Made by a program: the position numbers and the translations under genes
In this document: positions 1-7,347 of the stretch, piece after piece
Position numbering within the stretch: the first letter of the stretch is position 1
How the letters are laid out: the number at the start of each line of letters is the position of its first letter
The notes under the pieces: model-generated
The model's input: the letters and a program-made list of their open reading frames with translations, nothing else
What the model was told of the DNA's origin: nothing
Database searches by the model: none
Assembly (NCBI GenBank): GCA_030627585.1
Contig: DAOURU010000034.1
Location: 1-8,463, forward strand
Direction: 5' to 3'
From: Bacillota bacterium
Lineage (GTDB): Bacteria; Bacillota; DSM-12270; Thermacetogeniales; Thermacetogeniaceae
DNA: 8,463 nt

Positions 1-158
1 CGATTCTCCAGCCCGTTGAAGAGGATGAAGCAATTATTTTAAAGTTTGGGATTGACAACGACGGCAGCGAATTCCTGTGCAACATTGAAGATGATGAAGA
101 GTGGGAACGAGTGGCTGATGCCTGGCAGGAGATGCTTGAGGAAGGAGACGAAATTTAA
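1..158 (+). CDS. DUF1292 family protein (YrzB-like), 3' end only
   Basis: This is the C-terminal 51 residues of a gene cut by the left window edge; the first full codon is at position 3 and the TAA stop at 156-158. The fragment is very acidic (many Asp/Glu, ending EEGDEI) and contains the pattern 'DEAIILKF ... GSEFLCNIEDDEEWERVADAW', typical of the C-terminal half of DUF1292 proteins, whole members of which are about 90-110 aa. The biochemical role of the family is unknown. In Bacillus the homologue yrzB sits between ruvX (yrrK) and mltG (yrrL), and mltG follows here too, after a VanW-type gene. The family call rests on pattern and context because only half the protein is visible. Confidence 0.72.
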   Translation, partial: ILQPVEEDEAIILKFGIDNDGSEFLCNIEDDEEWERVADAWQEMLEEGDEI

Positions 159-229
159 GCCGTCTGTATGCACAGGTGCCTTCTCGGCGTAATACTAATA
201 TTGAAAAAACGGCGGGAAGGGGGGCCTCT

Positions 230-1702
230 TTGCAGAGAAAAGTTTTTTTTACAGCTATTTTGGTGTTTTTAATTATTTTAATCAGTGGAGGTATAGTAAG
301 CGCGGCAGCCTGGTCTCGCACCTGGCAAGATAAAATTTATCCGGGTGTCCGCGCAGGAAAAGTAAAACTCGGGGGATTTTCTGAACAGGAAGCAGAGGAG
401 CGACTCTTGCTGTTGCAGGAAAAGTTTCTCTCTACCCCAGTGAAGATTGTGCTTGGAGAACAAGAATGGCAAGTTCCGCGGCACGATCTGGGCTTTCAGC
501 TTCATGCAGGAAAGGTTGCACACCGTGCTTTTTTAGTGGGCCGCAGGGGATCGCTCTGGCAGCGCTGCCGGGAGCTTTTAGGTGCCTGCCGTTCAGAAGT
601 CAAGATACCTTTGGATATTACCTTTGACCGGCAAAAAACCCGCGCTGTTTTTGCCCGGTTTGCCGAAGATTTGGTTTTTCTCCCGCAAGATGCACGTTTG
701 GTTATAAATGACCGCGACGAAGTAGTTGTTGTTCCAGGCAAACCAGGCAGAAAGCTGGATATTGAGGCTGCTCTGGAGTCTCTCGAGCAATTTAAGACAC
801 AGGCGGACTCTGCGGTGGTGTTGCATTTAAAAGAGCAGCAGCCTGATGTGCGGACCGCGGATATCATGGCCATGAAAATTAGAGGCCTGCTCTCATCCTA
901 CACTACTTATTTCGATGTTCATAATGTCAACCGTACCTACAATATCAATGTTGCGGCAGACACCCTGGACAACCAGTTGATAAAACCGGGGGAAGTTTTC
1001 CCTTTTAATTCCGTTGTGGGCCCCAGGAGCAGAGAGGCCGGCTACAAAGAAGCGCTTGTGATCGTAAAGGATCAATTTATTCCGGGAATCGGCGGTGGAG
1101 TATGCCAGGTTTCCTCAACTCTTTACAACGCAGTTCTTCTTGCGGGATTAGAGGTGATCGAAAGGAGCAATCATTCTCTCCCCGTGGGATATGTTCCCTT
1201 GGGGAGGGACGCGACTGTTGCTTATGGGGGCAGGGACCTCAAGTTTCGCAATAATACCAGCGGTTACTTGTATCTGAGAGCGCGGGTCCGGGGCGGCGCT
1301 CTCACAGTTAAGATTTTTGGGAATACCGAAGAAAAGAAAAGTGTATGGTTAGATCTTGTCGTAGATAAGGTCCTGGAACCTGAAATCATAAAAAAAGAGG
1401 ACCCGAATCTTTATCAAGGTAAAACAGTAGTCGAAAGGGAAGGGATCAAAGGTTATCAAGTTCACCTGTATCGCGTGATTAAAGACGGGACCGCCACCAA
1501 AAGGGTATTAGTATCTAAGGATCTTTACCACCCTGTTGACCAGATTGTCCGTGTGGGGACGATGCCTGTTCCAGAAAGTCCGGTGCCGCCTCCAATTCAG
1601 GATCAGCCTCTCCTTCCAGTTCCTCCGGACGAACGTGCGGAAGACGCGGATCCGTTTGCCCCTTCCACTGTTGTTCCTCCGCAGCAGCCGCAAGCCCCCT
1701 GA
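230..1702 (+). CDS. VanW/YoaR family membrane-anchored protein with PG-binding-like and G5-like domains
   Basis: A 490-aa protein with an N-terminal anchor or uncleaved signal (basic MQRK, then a hydrophobic stretch at residues 5-27), so most of it should lie outside the membrane. Residues about 35-220 resemble the putative peptidoglycan-binding repeats of YoaR-like proteins ('IYPGVRAGKVKLGGFSEQEAEERL'-type opening). The VanW domain spans about 240-365, with GEVFPFNSVVG at 254 onward and the signature GGGVCQVSSTLYN at 288-300. Residues about 367-440 look like a G5-type beta domain, and the last ~45 residues are a Pro-rich tail. The exact activity of VanW proteins is unknown; a cell-wall role is inferred from domains and from mltG and a PBP gene downstream. 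TTG at 230 is chosen because AAGGGGGG lies at 218-225 and the anchor follows directly; an in-frame GTG at 176 adds 18 residues but has no ribosome binding site. Confidence 0.85.
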   Translation: MQRKVFFTAILVFLIILISGGIVSAAAWSRTWQDKIYPGVRAGKVKLGGFSEQEAEERLLLLQEKFLSTPVKIVLGEQEWQVPRHDLGFQLHAGKVAHRAFLVGRRGSLWQRCRELLGACRSEVKIPLDITFDRQKTRAVFARFAEDLVFLPQDARLVINDRDEVVVVPGKPGRKLDIEAALESLEQFKTQADSAVVLHLKEQQPDVRTADIMAMKIRGLLSSYTTYFDVHNVNRTYNINVAADTLDNQLIKPGEVFPFNSVVGPRSREAGYKEALVIVKDQFIPGIGGGVCQVSSTLYNAVLLAGLEVIERSNHSLPVGYVPLGRDATVAYGGRDLKFRNNTSGYLYLRARVRGGALTVKIFGNTEEKKSVWLDLVVDKVLEPEIIKKEDPNLYQGKTVVEREGIKGYQVHLYRVIKDGTATKRVLVSKDLYHPVDQIVRVGTMPVPESPVPPPIQDQPLLPVPPDERAEDADPFAPSTVVPPQQPQAP

Positions 1703-1709
1703 CTGGTTG

Positions 1710-1738
1710 TTCTCTCCAAAACTGTTGTTTTGAGAGAA
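1710..1738 (+). other. Bulged 12-bp stem-loop between vanW-type gene and mltG
   Basis: TTCTCT (1710-1715) and CAAAAC (1717-1722) pair fully with GTTTTG (1727-1732) and AGAGAA (1733-1738), leaving one bulged C (1716) and the loop TGTT. It starts 7 nt after the upstream stop codon. Neither side has a proper T-tract, so it is not a canonical intrinsic terminator. It may protect or process the 3' end of the upstream mRNA, or act as a DNA-level site overlapping the -35 region of the next gene. Confidence 0.5.
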
Positions 1739-1753
1739 AATCAGAGGTATAAT
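1725..1753 (+). promoter_or_regulatory. Candidate sigma-A promoter for mltG
   Basis: A perfect -10 box, TATAAT, lies at 1748-1753. Exactly 17 bp upstream is TTGTTT (1725-1730), a partial -35 matching only TTG of TTGACA. Transcription would start near 1760, about 33 nt before the preferred mltG start. The weak -35, and its position inside the right arm of a stem-loop, suggest that activity may be modest or regulated. Confidence 0.45.
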
Positions 1754-1792
1754 TAAAAAAAAGTGTTGAAATCTGGAAGCCGGGGAAGAAGT

Positions 1793-2845
1793 ATGGAGTT
1801 AAACTGGAGGCCTTTCTTTAATCCAATTTTATATCCTGTCAGGTCAGCTTTGCTCTTGCTTTTAATTGGAGCTTTATGGATAGGAGCAAGGGTTTACGTT
1901 GCTTATTTACTGGCCCCGGTTAGTCCGGATCCCCAAGGCGGAAAGAACATTGTAATCACTATTAAGCGGGGCGCCTCTTTGAGTGAGGTAGGGGAACTCC
2001 TGGAGCAAAAAAAGCTGATTAAAAGCAAAAATTTCTTTGTTCTTTATGCACTTTTAACAGGCAGGGAGAAACGAATTCAAGCAGGAGAATACCGCATCAG
2101 TAATGCCTGGCCGCTCCAGAAAATTTTGGCACTGATCGTAGGGGGGGAAGTAATTCTCCATCGGGTGGCGATTCCCGAAGGGTACACTGTAACGCAAATT
2201 GAGAAATTGCTGGTCGAAAAGGGAATTGTAGATCAAACGCGTTTTCGTAAAGCTTTAAGTTCGGAAGACTTTTCACTCCCCTTTTTGGCTGGCGCACCCG
2301 AGGGCCCGCGCCGTTTAGAGGGGTTCTTGTTTCCTGCAACTTACGAGTTTCCCGCCGGGTTGACAGAAAAGGAAATTCTCGCTTTAATGTTGCAGCGCTT
2401 TCGCAAAGCTTTCACGCCCGAATTGCAGCGCCGTGCTCAAGCAATGGGTTTGAGCATCCGGGAGGTCGTCACGCTGGCTTCCCTGGTCGAACGCGAAGCG
2501 AAGCTTGAAGCGGAACGCCCCATCATCGCGGCTGTGTTTCTCAACCGGCTGCGGTGCGGAATGCGCCTGGAGTCGTGCGCTACAATTCAGTATATTTTAG
2601 GGAAGCAGAAAGAAAAATTAACCCAGCAGGATTTGCGGATCTCTTCTTCCTACAATACTTACCTGCACGACGGCCTTCCGCCCGGCCCCATTGCCAACCC
2701 CGGCCTTGCTTCTATAAAAGCCGTTCTTTACCCCGCAGAGGTTGATTATTTATATTTCGTGGCCCGCGGCGACGGTTCCCATCATTTTAGCCGGACTTTA
2801 GGGGAACACCAAACAGCAGCCCGGCGCTACCTGCACGAAGATTGA
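1793..2845 (+). CDS. mltG: Endolytic murein transglycosylase MltG (YceG/YrrL)
   Basis: A 350-aa protein of normal family size. MltG cleaves nascent glycan strands at the outer face of the cytoplasmic membrane and is thought to set glycan chain ends. A single membrane segment lies at residues 18-38, followed by a LysM-like subdomain (about 52-105) and the YceG domain (about 110-345). The catalytic Glu is E233 in the motif LASLVEREAK. The conserved SSYNTY and GLPPGPIANPG motifs (P296-G304) and a C-terminal YFVARGDGSHHFS block are present. ATG at 1793 is preferred because GGGGAAG precedes it at good distance; an in-frame GTG at 1763 would add 10 polar residues and lacks a well-placed ribosome binding site. 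The transglycosylase sits between two other envelope genes, as expected for a wall-synthesis cluster. Confidence 0.93.
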   Translation: MELNWRPFFNPILYPVRSALLLLLIGALWIGARVYVAYLLAPVSPDPQGGKNIVITIKRGASLSEVGELLEQKKLIKSKNFFVLYALLTGREKRIQAGEYRISNAWPLQKILALIVGGEVILHRVAIPEGYTVTQIEKLLVEKGIVDQTRFRKALSSEDFSLPFLAGAPEGPRRLEGFLFPATYEFPAGLTEKEILALMLQRFRKAFTPELQRRAQAMGLSIREVVTLASLVEREAKLEAERPIIAAVFLNRLRCGMRLESCATIQYILGKQKEKLTQQDLRISSSYNTYLHDGLPPGPIANPGLASIKAVLYPAEVDYLYFVARGDGSHHFSRTLGEHQTAARRYLHED

Positions 2846-2955
2846 AGCTTAAGAAACGAAAGAAACCTGAAAATAGTATAAAATCTCCCTTTTTGCACCA
2901 AGCTACTTTAAAGAAACTCTGACTTCTCAGGCTTGTTGGGCAGGGGGGTCTTTTT

Positions 2956-4680
2956 TTGCCTTATTTGCAGGAGCGTCGGATTTTATTCCTCTTTTGTTTC
3001 TTCATTTGTATCTTCCTGATGCTGGGGGGTCGTCTTGCTTATCTTCAGCTGCTAAAAGGGGAAGAGCTTGCGGCTGCGGCCGTAGAAGAGAGAACACTTC
3101 GCCTTCCGCTGGGCAACTTCTTGCGAGGGGATATTCAGGACCGCAGGGGAAGATCTTTATTGGATTCTCGGATCATTTATGCCGTAGCTGTTTTTCCCCC
3201 CTTGGTTCCTTCTTCATTGCCGGTTGAGGGATCTTTCCCTTCTCTCTCTGCCCGCCTTTCGCGGGAGGAGTATTTAATAGAGGCAATCCTCACCCTGGTG
3301 CCCCGGGATGAGAAACAAGAAGAAATACACTCCTTTCTCAAGGCTGCCTTTGCCAGACGGACCCCCTTCCTTTTGCCGGTCTATCTAACGAAAGATGAAG
3401 CAGCCTCTCTAAAAAAAATCAGGGTTCCCGGTATTTACGCTATCCCCGTCCTGCAGCGCTTTGGCCCCGCTTCTGTAGCAAGGCACCTGGTCGGTTATGT
3501 GAAGGGCTCGACTCTCAAAGGTGAACCCTTGTGGGGAATTAAAGGAATAGAAGCCTTATATGATGATTTCCTTGCACCGGCTGATCCCCGGTTGGAACTT
3601 CTTACCGTTATAGACCGGCAGGGACGCCTGCTGGAAGGCCGCGGCTTGCGCCTTCGGAGCAAGCGGGGCGGGCTGTCGCGGGGGAAAAATGTGGTTCTTA
3701 CGATCGATAAAGAGGTTCAGAAGCTTGTGGAGGAAACCATGGATCAGTGTAAAATTCGTGGTGCCGTGGCTTTACTGGATGTACCGTCCGGTGAAGTAAG
3801 GGCGCTGGCCAGCTGTCCCCAGTATGATCAAAACACAGGGGCCGGCGATCAGTTTGATCGCGCCCTGGCGCTTTATCACCCCGGTTCAGTATTTAAAATT
3901 GTGGTTGCTGCCGCCGCCCTTGCTGAGGGAAAAGTGCGGCCTGGAGAGAAATTTTTCTGCTCGGGAAAGTTTGAATTCAATGAAAAAGAGGCAGTTTTGT
4001 GCTGGAAGAAGGAAGGGCACGGGAGTCTCACCTTTCGGGAAGCCTTTGCCTCTTCCTGCAATCCTGTTTTTGTAGAAGTAGCCCTCCGAACCGGCCGTGC
4101 TGCCCTAGAGCGCTACGCACGAATTTTGGGCATGGAAGAAGGTTTGGCCGGTTATCCGGCCCTTAAAAAGGGAGGCGTGATCCAGATTGGCTCTTATCCC
4201 GGCCAGTTAGGGAACGCTGCCCTTGGCCAGGAGGGAATCAGAATCAGTCCGCTCACCGCCGCCTCGCTTGCAGCCACGATCGGGCGCGGCGGAGTTTTTC
4301 GTGCCCCTGTAGTTGTCAAAGAAATTAGAGATGCGAAGGGGAGGGTGGTGGCGTCCCTTCCCCGCCCGGCTCCGCACCGGGTGTTGCCCGTGGCGGTTGC
4401 CGGAGAACTGCAGAAAATGATGGAGCTTACAGTCAAAGAGGGAACAGGAAAGCGCGCCTGCGTTCCTGGATTGGGCAGCGCCGGGAAGACCGGTTCCGTA
4501 GAGACAGAACAGAGAGATGCTCAAGGGAATCCTGTTGTTCATGCCTGGTTTGTGGGGTACACGCCGCGTGAGTTTCCACAGGTCGCAATTGCTGTTTTTG
4601 TTGAGGGCGGAGGAGCCGGAGGCGCAACTGCTGCTGAAGTTTTTCGGAAAATCGTGGCAGGTTTACAAGAACTTAATTAA
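2956..4680 (+). CDS. Class B penicillin-binding protein (transpeptidase), PbpI/SpoVD/PBP2-like
   Basis: A 574-aa monofunctional D,D-transpeptidase that would cross-link peptidoglycan outside the membrane. One N-terminal membrane segment lies at about residues 9-25. A PBP dimerisation domain follows, with the conserved RGDIQDRRGR block at 57-66, and then the transpeptidase domain (about 240-570). All catalytic motifs are visible: SVFK with nucleophile S311, SCN at 367-369 and KTGS at 511-514, plus the usual C...CWKKEGHG block. No PASTA domains are present, unlike SpoVD. Size, absence of PASTA and closeness to mltG resemble Bacillus PbpI (PBP4b), a sporulation-linked PBP, but a vegetative PBP2 role cannot be excluded. 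The TTG start at 2956 is supported by the strong AGGGGGG at 2942-2948. The 110-bp gap after mltG shows no clear promoter. Confidence 0.9.
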   Translation: MPYLQERRILFLFCFFICIFLMLGGRLAYLQLLKGEELAAAAVEERTLRLPLGNFLRGDIQDRRGRSLLDSRIIYAVAVFPPLVPSSLPVEGSFPSLSARLSREEYLIEAILTLVPRDEKQEEIHSFLKAAFARRTPFLLPVYLTKDEAASLKKIRVPGIYAIPVLQRFGPASVARHLVGYVKGSTLKGEPLWGIKGIEALYDDFLAPADPRLELLTVIDRQGRLLEGRGLRLRSKRGGLSRGKNVVLTIDKEVQKLVEETMDQCKIRGAVALLDVPSGEVRALASCPQYDQNTGAGDQFDRALALYHPGSVFKIVVAAAALAEGKVRPGEKFFCSGKFEFNEKEAVLCWKKEGHGSLTFREAFASSCNPVFVEVALRTGRAALERYARILGMEEGLAGYPALKKGGVIQIGSYPGQLGNAALGQEGIRISPLTAASLAATIGRGGVFRAPVVVKEIRDAKGRVVASLPRPAPHRVLPVAVAGELQKMMELTVKEGTGKRACVPGLGSAGKTGSVETEQRDAQGNPVVHAWFVGYTPREFPQVAIAVFVEGGGAGGATAAEVFRKIVAGLQELN

Positions 4681-4707
4681 CCGGTGATAATTATCTATAC
4701 TCATAAT

Positions 4708-4739
4708 GAGAGAGCCCTGTGATAACGGGCCCTCTTTTT
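4708..4739 (+). terminator. Intrinsic terminator after the PBP gene
   Basis: GAGAGAGCCC (4708-4717) pairs with GGGC-C-CTCTT (4727-4736) with one A/C mismatch, and the stem runs into T5 at 4735-4739. It lies 28 nt after the PBP stop codon, so it separates the envelope genes from sigK. Confidence 0.75.
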
Positions 4740-4763
4740 CATGTTTACAAAAAAAAAGACAGG

Positions 4764-4792
4764 CACCTTTTCCCTTCAATCCCCATATGATT
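4764..4792 (+). promoter_or_regulatory. Candidate sigma-K-type promoter of sigK
   Basis: CACC (4764-4767), a 16-bp spacer, then CATATGATT (4784-4792) closely match the known sigma-K consensus (mACm, 16 bp, CATAnnnTA), missing only the final A. The predicted transcript start is about 25-30 nt before the sigK start codon. Bacillus sigK is autoregulated by sigma-K after a first wave from sigma-E; no good sigma-E -35 was seen here. The call rests on a consensus comparison by eye. Confidence 0.5.
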
Positions 4793-4822
4793 TAAGGTGG
4801 TAAGGATCCGGAGGGGATTGAT

Positions 4823-5524
4823 GTGGTTCCAGAGCTGTTCGTTGCAACAGCTATTTCTTTTCTTAAAGGGCTTGTCTTTTTAACCGCCTACATTAGCAAC
4901 AATGTCTTTCCCCAGCCTCTTTCAGAAGAAGATGAAGCGCTTTATCTGCACCGTTTGGAACAAGGAGACGAAGAGGCAAGAAATATCTTGATCGAGCACA
5001 ACTTGAGATTGGTGGCTCATATCATAAAAAAGTTTGACGCGACCGGGGAAGACCCGGATGACTTAATTTCCATTGGAACCATCGGTTTAATTAAAGCCAT
5101 TAATACTTTCAACCAGAATAAAGGGACGAAGCTGGCCACGTATGCGGCGCGGTGCATCGAAAATGAAATTCTCATGTTTTTGAGGGCTGCTAAAAAGTCT
5201 AAAGGGGAGGTTTCGCTTTACGATCCGATAGGAACGGACAAGGAAGGGAATGAGATTACCCTGATGGATATTTTAGGGACGGGACCCGAAACAGTTTCGG
5301 AAATAGTAGAAAATTTTTTCGAAGAGCGGCGCTTGTTAGAAAAAGTTAAGAAGCTGCATAAAAGAGAACGAAAGGTTTTAGAATTCAGGTATGGGCTCTT
5401 TAGCGGCCCCAGGAAAACACAGCGGGAAATTGCCCGGATGCTCGGAATCTCGCGCAGTTATGTTTCTCGGATTGAGAAAAGAGCGATTAAAAAGCTGCTT
5501 AAAGAATTATCAGCGGAAAACTAG
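4823..5524 (+). CDS. sigK: RNA polymerase sporulation sigma factor SigK, pro-form (intact gene)
   Basis: A 233-aa late mother-cell sigma factor that directs spore coat and maturation genes. The N-terminus ([20 protein letters not shown]) is a hydrophobic pro-sequence, and [14 protein letters not shown] aligns with the Bacillus pro-sigma-K cleavage area, predicting processing before Y23 by a SpoIVFB-type membrane protease. Sigma region 2 covers about residues 50-121 ([41 protein letters not shown]). Region 4 with its helix-turn-helix lies at about 185-226 ([22 protein letters not shown]). The block [12 protein letters not shown] is characteristic of SigK/SigE. The frame is continuous, with no skin-type insertion. 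The GTG start at 4823 has GGAGGGG at 4810-4816; an overlapping ATG at 4821 is out of frame. An upstream terminator and its own promoter make it a separate transcription unit. Confidence 0.95.
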   Translation: MVPELFVATAISFLKGLVFLTAYISNNVFPQPLSEEDEALYLHRLEQGDEEARNILIEHNLRLVAHIIKKFDATGEDPDDLISIGTIGLIKAINTFNQNKGTKLATYAARCIENEILMFLRAAKKSKGEVSLYDPIGTDKEGNEITLMDILGTGPETVSEIVENFFEERRLLEKVKKLHKRERKVLEFRYGLFSGPRKTQREIARMLGISRSYVSRIEKRAIKKLLKELSAEN

Positions 5525-5627
5525 GAGACTGAATAGGGGTTTTCATGAAATCAGGGCATATCATAGATGGACAAAATTACGGACGTAAATTAAATTATTG
5601 AAAGAAAATTTGATCTGTCCAGGCATC

Positions 5628-5656
5628 TTGTTAAATCGTCCCGGGAATTATAAAAT
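5628..5656 (+). promoter_or_regulatory. Candidate sigma-A promoter upstream of the radical SAM gene
   Basis: TTGTTA (5628-5633) and TAAAAT (5651-5656) are separated by exactly 17 bp; they match the -35 at 4 of 6 positions and the -10 at 5 of 6. The transcript would start near 5663, leaving a leader of about 70 nt before the ATG at 5734. This lies in the 209-bp gap after sigK, which otherwise shows no terminator or convincing gene. Confidence 0.42.
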
Positions 5657-5733
5657 AAAGGAAACACCTTTACACACAGGGTTAAAGGGTTGAAAAAAAG
5701 AACCTGGCTGAAGTTGGGGGCCGGCAAAAACAG

Positions 5734-6678
5734 ATGCGTTACTATTCCTTAAGTCGTTTTTTTCGTGAGCGTTTCGGGTTTCGTGTCTATAAAATTCCGG
5801 TTCACGCCGGATTCGCCTGTCCCAACCGGGACGGTGCCATCAGCAGAAAGGGGTGCATTTTTTGCTGGAACCCCAGTTTCAGCCCCGCTTTAGATTATGA
5901 TGCGGGGTCCTTGCGTGCGCAAGTTGCAGCCGGAAAAGCAGCCGTGAAGAGAAAAGGGGAGTCCAAGTTTCTTGTCTATTTTCAGCCTTTTACCAATACT
6001 TATGCCCCGGTGGAAAAATTACGGTCGATTTATGATACCGCGCTTGACGATCACGAAGTAATCGGTATGTGTATCGGAACCAGACCGGATTGCGTACCGG
6101 ATGCCGTCCTGGATCTGTTGGCGGAATACACCGGTAAGTGGCATATCTGGCTGGAATATGGATTGCAGTCAGCCCACGACAGGACGCTTTTTTTAATTAA
6201 CCGCGGCCACACAAGAGCAGATTTTGAGGATGCCGTCGCCCGGAGCCAGGGAAGGGGGCTTTTTCTTTGTGCCCACGTAATACTGGGCCTGCCTGGTGAA
6301 ACCAGGGAGGATATGCTGGAAACTGCTTCATTTTTAAGTTCCCAGCCGATTCAGGGAGTTAAAATTCACCATCTTCAGGTGATTGAAAATACCCCTTTAG
6401 CTGAGATGCACCAGGAAAACCGCGTGCAAACATATAGTTTTGAGGAGTATGTTCCTTTAGTCTGCGATTTTTTAGAATGGCTCCGCCCGGATCTTGTAAT
6501 TCACAGATTAGTAGGGGATGTTTTAGATAGCGGTTATCTGCTGGCTCCCCGCTGGAGGGTTGGAAAAGCCCAAGTCATAAACGCGATTGAAAAAGAGCTG
6601 GAACTGCGGCAGAGCCGGCAGGGTTTCAAGTGGAAACAGATGAAAAAACGAGAAGGATCTCGTGAAACTAAAATTTAA
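5734..6678 (+). CDS. TIGR01212/YtqA family radical SAM protein
   Basis: A 314-aa iron-sulfur enzyme expected to cleave S-adenosylmethionine to start a radical reaction; its substrate is not known with certainty. The opening block FACPNRDG (C29) followed by GCIFC (C41, C44) is the three-cysteine [4Fe-4S] site with family-typical spacing. Conserved stretches of this family are visible: LVYFQPFTNTYAP, IGTRPDC, WLEYGLQSAHD, INRGHT, HVILGLPGET (about 182-191) and KIHHLQVIENTPLA, with GDVLDSGYLLAPRW near the C-terminus. Members are about 300-320 aa, so this one is full length. Elp3-like sequence features have led to suggestions of an RNA-modifying role, which is inference. ATG 5734 has only a distant GGGGG (5716-5720), and no better in-frame start exists upstream. 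The next gene begins 58 nt after its stop. Confidence 0.88.
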   Translation: MRYYSLSRFFRERFGFRVYKIPVHAGFACPNRDGAISRKGCIFCWNPSFSPALDYDAGSLRAQVAAGKAAVKRKGESKFLVYFQPFTNTYAPVEKLRSIYDTALDDHEVIGMCIGTRPDCVPDAVLDLLAEYTGKWHIWLEYGLQSAHDRTLFLINRGHTRADFEDAVARSQGRGLFLCAHVILGLPGETREDMLETASFLSSQPIQGVKIHHLQVIENTPLAEMHQENRVQTYSFEEYVPLVCDFLEWLRPDLVIHRLVGDVLDSGYLLAPRWRVGKAQVINAIEKELELRQSRQGFKWKQMKKREGSRETKI

Positions 6679-6736
6679 TAATGATAGACAAGCAGGTTGA
6701 GATAACTAAAGACGGATAATTAAGGCAGGCAAAAAC

Positions 6737-7228
6737 ATGAATTTTAACTTACTTCGTCCCAAGCAGGTTTATCATTCTATTTTAGAAATCTCACCAGAAG
6801 AACTTTTTCGAACAGGGATGCGCGGCATGATTATTGACCTTGACAACACGCTTACGGAGTGGCAGAACCCCGTTCTTTCTGAAAAAACTATATCCTGGCT
6901 GGAAAAAGCAAAATGTTTGGGTTTTCAGCTATGTTTTGTTTCCAACAATTCAACCCGGCGCGTTCAGGAAGTGGCGCAGCGGATGGAGATACCTTTTGTC
7001 GCGCGTGCCCAGAAACCCCGGCGGTGGAGCTTCCGGCGGGCTTTAGAAATCATGGGCACACGGCCTGAAGAAACTGCCGTCATCGGGGACCAAATTTTTA
7101 CTGATATTCTCGGGGGAAACAGGCTGGGTCTTTACACGATTTTGGTGCCCCCCATCAACAGGCGAGAGTTTTTTGGGACTCGTTTGATGCGGCTCCTGGA
7201 GGCAATAATTTTATTTAAAAGACGTTGA
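6737..7228 (+). CDS. yqeG: YqeG family HAD-IIIA phosphatase
   Basis: A 163-aa soluble HAD-superfamily phosphatase of usual size. Motif I is DLDNTL with nucleophile D34 and acid/base D36, motif II is VSNN (S69), motif III is K93 in AQKPRR, and motif IV is GDQIFTD (D118 and D123). These fit the YqeG group, related to Gep4 phosphatidylglycerophosphate phosphatases of mitochondria and algae, so a role in phosphatidylglycerol synthesis is possible but not shown by the sequence. The C-terminal stretch (LMRLLEAIILFKRR) is amphipathic to hydrophobic and basic and could touch the membrane. AAGGCAGG at 6722-6729 is a reasonable ribosome binding site for ATG 6737. In Bacillus the order is yqeG-yqeH-aroE; here yqeH is missing between yqeG and aroE. 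Confidence 0.9.
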   Translation: MNFNLLRPKQVYHSILEISPEELFRTGMRGMIIDLDNTLTEWQNPVLSEKTISWLEKAKCLGFQLCFVSNNSTRRVQEVAQRMEIPFVARAQKPRRWSFRRALEIMGTRPEETAVIGDQIFTDILGGNRLGLYTILVPPINRREFFGTRLMRLLEAIILFKRR

Positions 7229-7347
7229 GTTCGACTTGTTCTGACAAATTCCAGCCTTGATTTTTGATAAAATATTGCAGTGTATGATTGAATTTTCGAA
7301 ATGCTTATTCCAAGTCGTTTTTTATTATTTGCGCGGGAGTGAAAGGA

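Noticed and set aside
502..873. Long reverse-strand open frames inside the VanW-type gene.
   Set aside because: They lie fully antisense to a gene with clear domain signatures, have no ribosome binding site of note, and show Ser/Arg-rich low-complexity composition typical of shadow frames.
2874..2884. TAGTATAAAAT as a possible -10 region for the PBP gene.
   Set aside because: No -35 at 16-18 bp, no extended -10, and no sigma-E or sigma-G pattern; AT-rich sequence gives such boxes readily.
4207..4542. Reverse-strand open frames of 80-111 codons inside the PBP gene.
   Set aside because: They overlap the conserved transpeptidase domain and carry no recognisable motifs.
5557..5565. CATATCATA, an exact match to the sigma-K -10 pattern, after sigK.
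   Set aside because: No AC element at the needed distance upstream (position 5537-5540 reads GGGT), so only half of the promoter is present.
5545..5601. An 18-codon ATG frame with AGGGG 5 nt upstream, after sigK.
   Set aside because: Too short to judge, no recognisable sequence, and short frames with purine-rich leaders occur often by chance; only conservation could rescue it.
5670..5690. CCTTTA ... TAAAGG inverted repeat before the radical SAM gene.
   Set aside because: Only 6 bp with a 10-nt loop, no T-tract and AT-rich arms; not a convincing terminator or riboswitch element.
5690..5752. A 20-codon TTG frame (MKKRTWLKLGAGKNRCVTIP) overlapping the start of the radical SAM gene, possible leader peptide.
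   Set aside because: Needs a TTG start with only a weak AAAGGG site immediately before it, and there is no attenuator structure or codon bias that would support a leader peptide.
7241..7271. CTGACA and GATAAA as a possible promoter for the response regulator gene.
   Set aside because: The -35 is good but spacing is 19 bp to a 4-of-6 -10; not strong enough to list as a feature.
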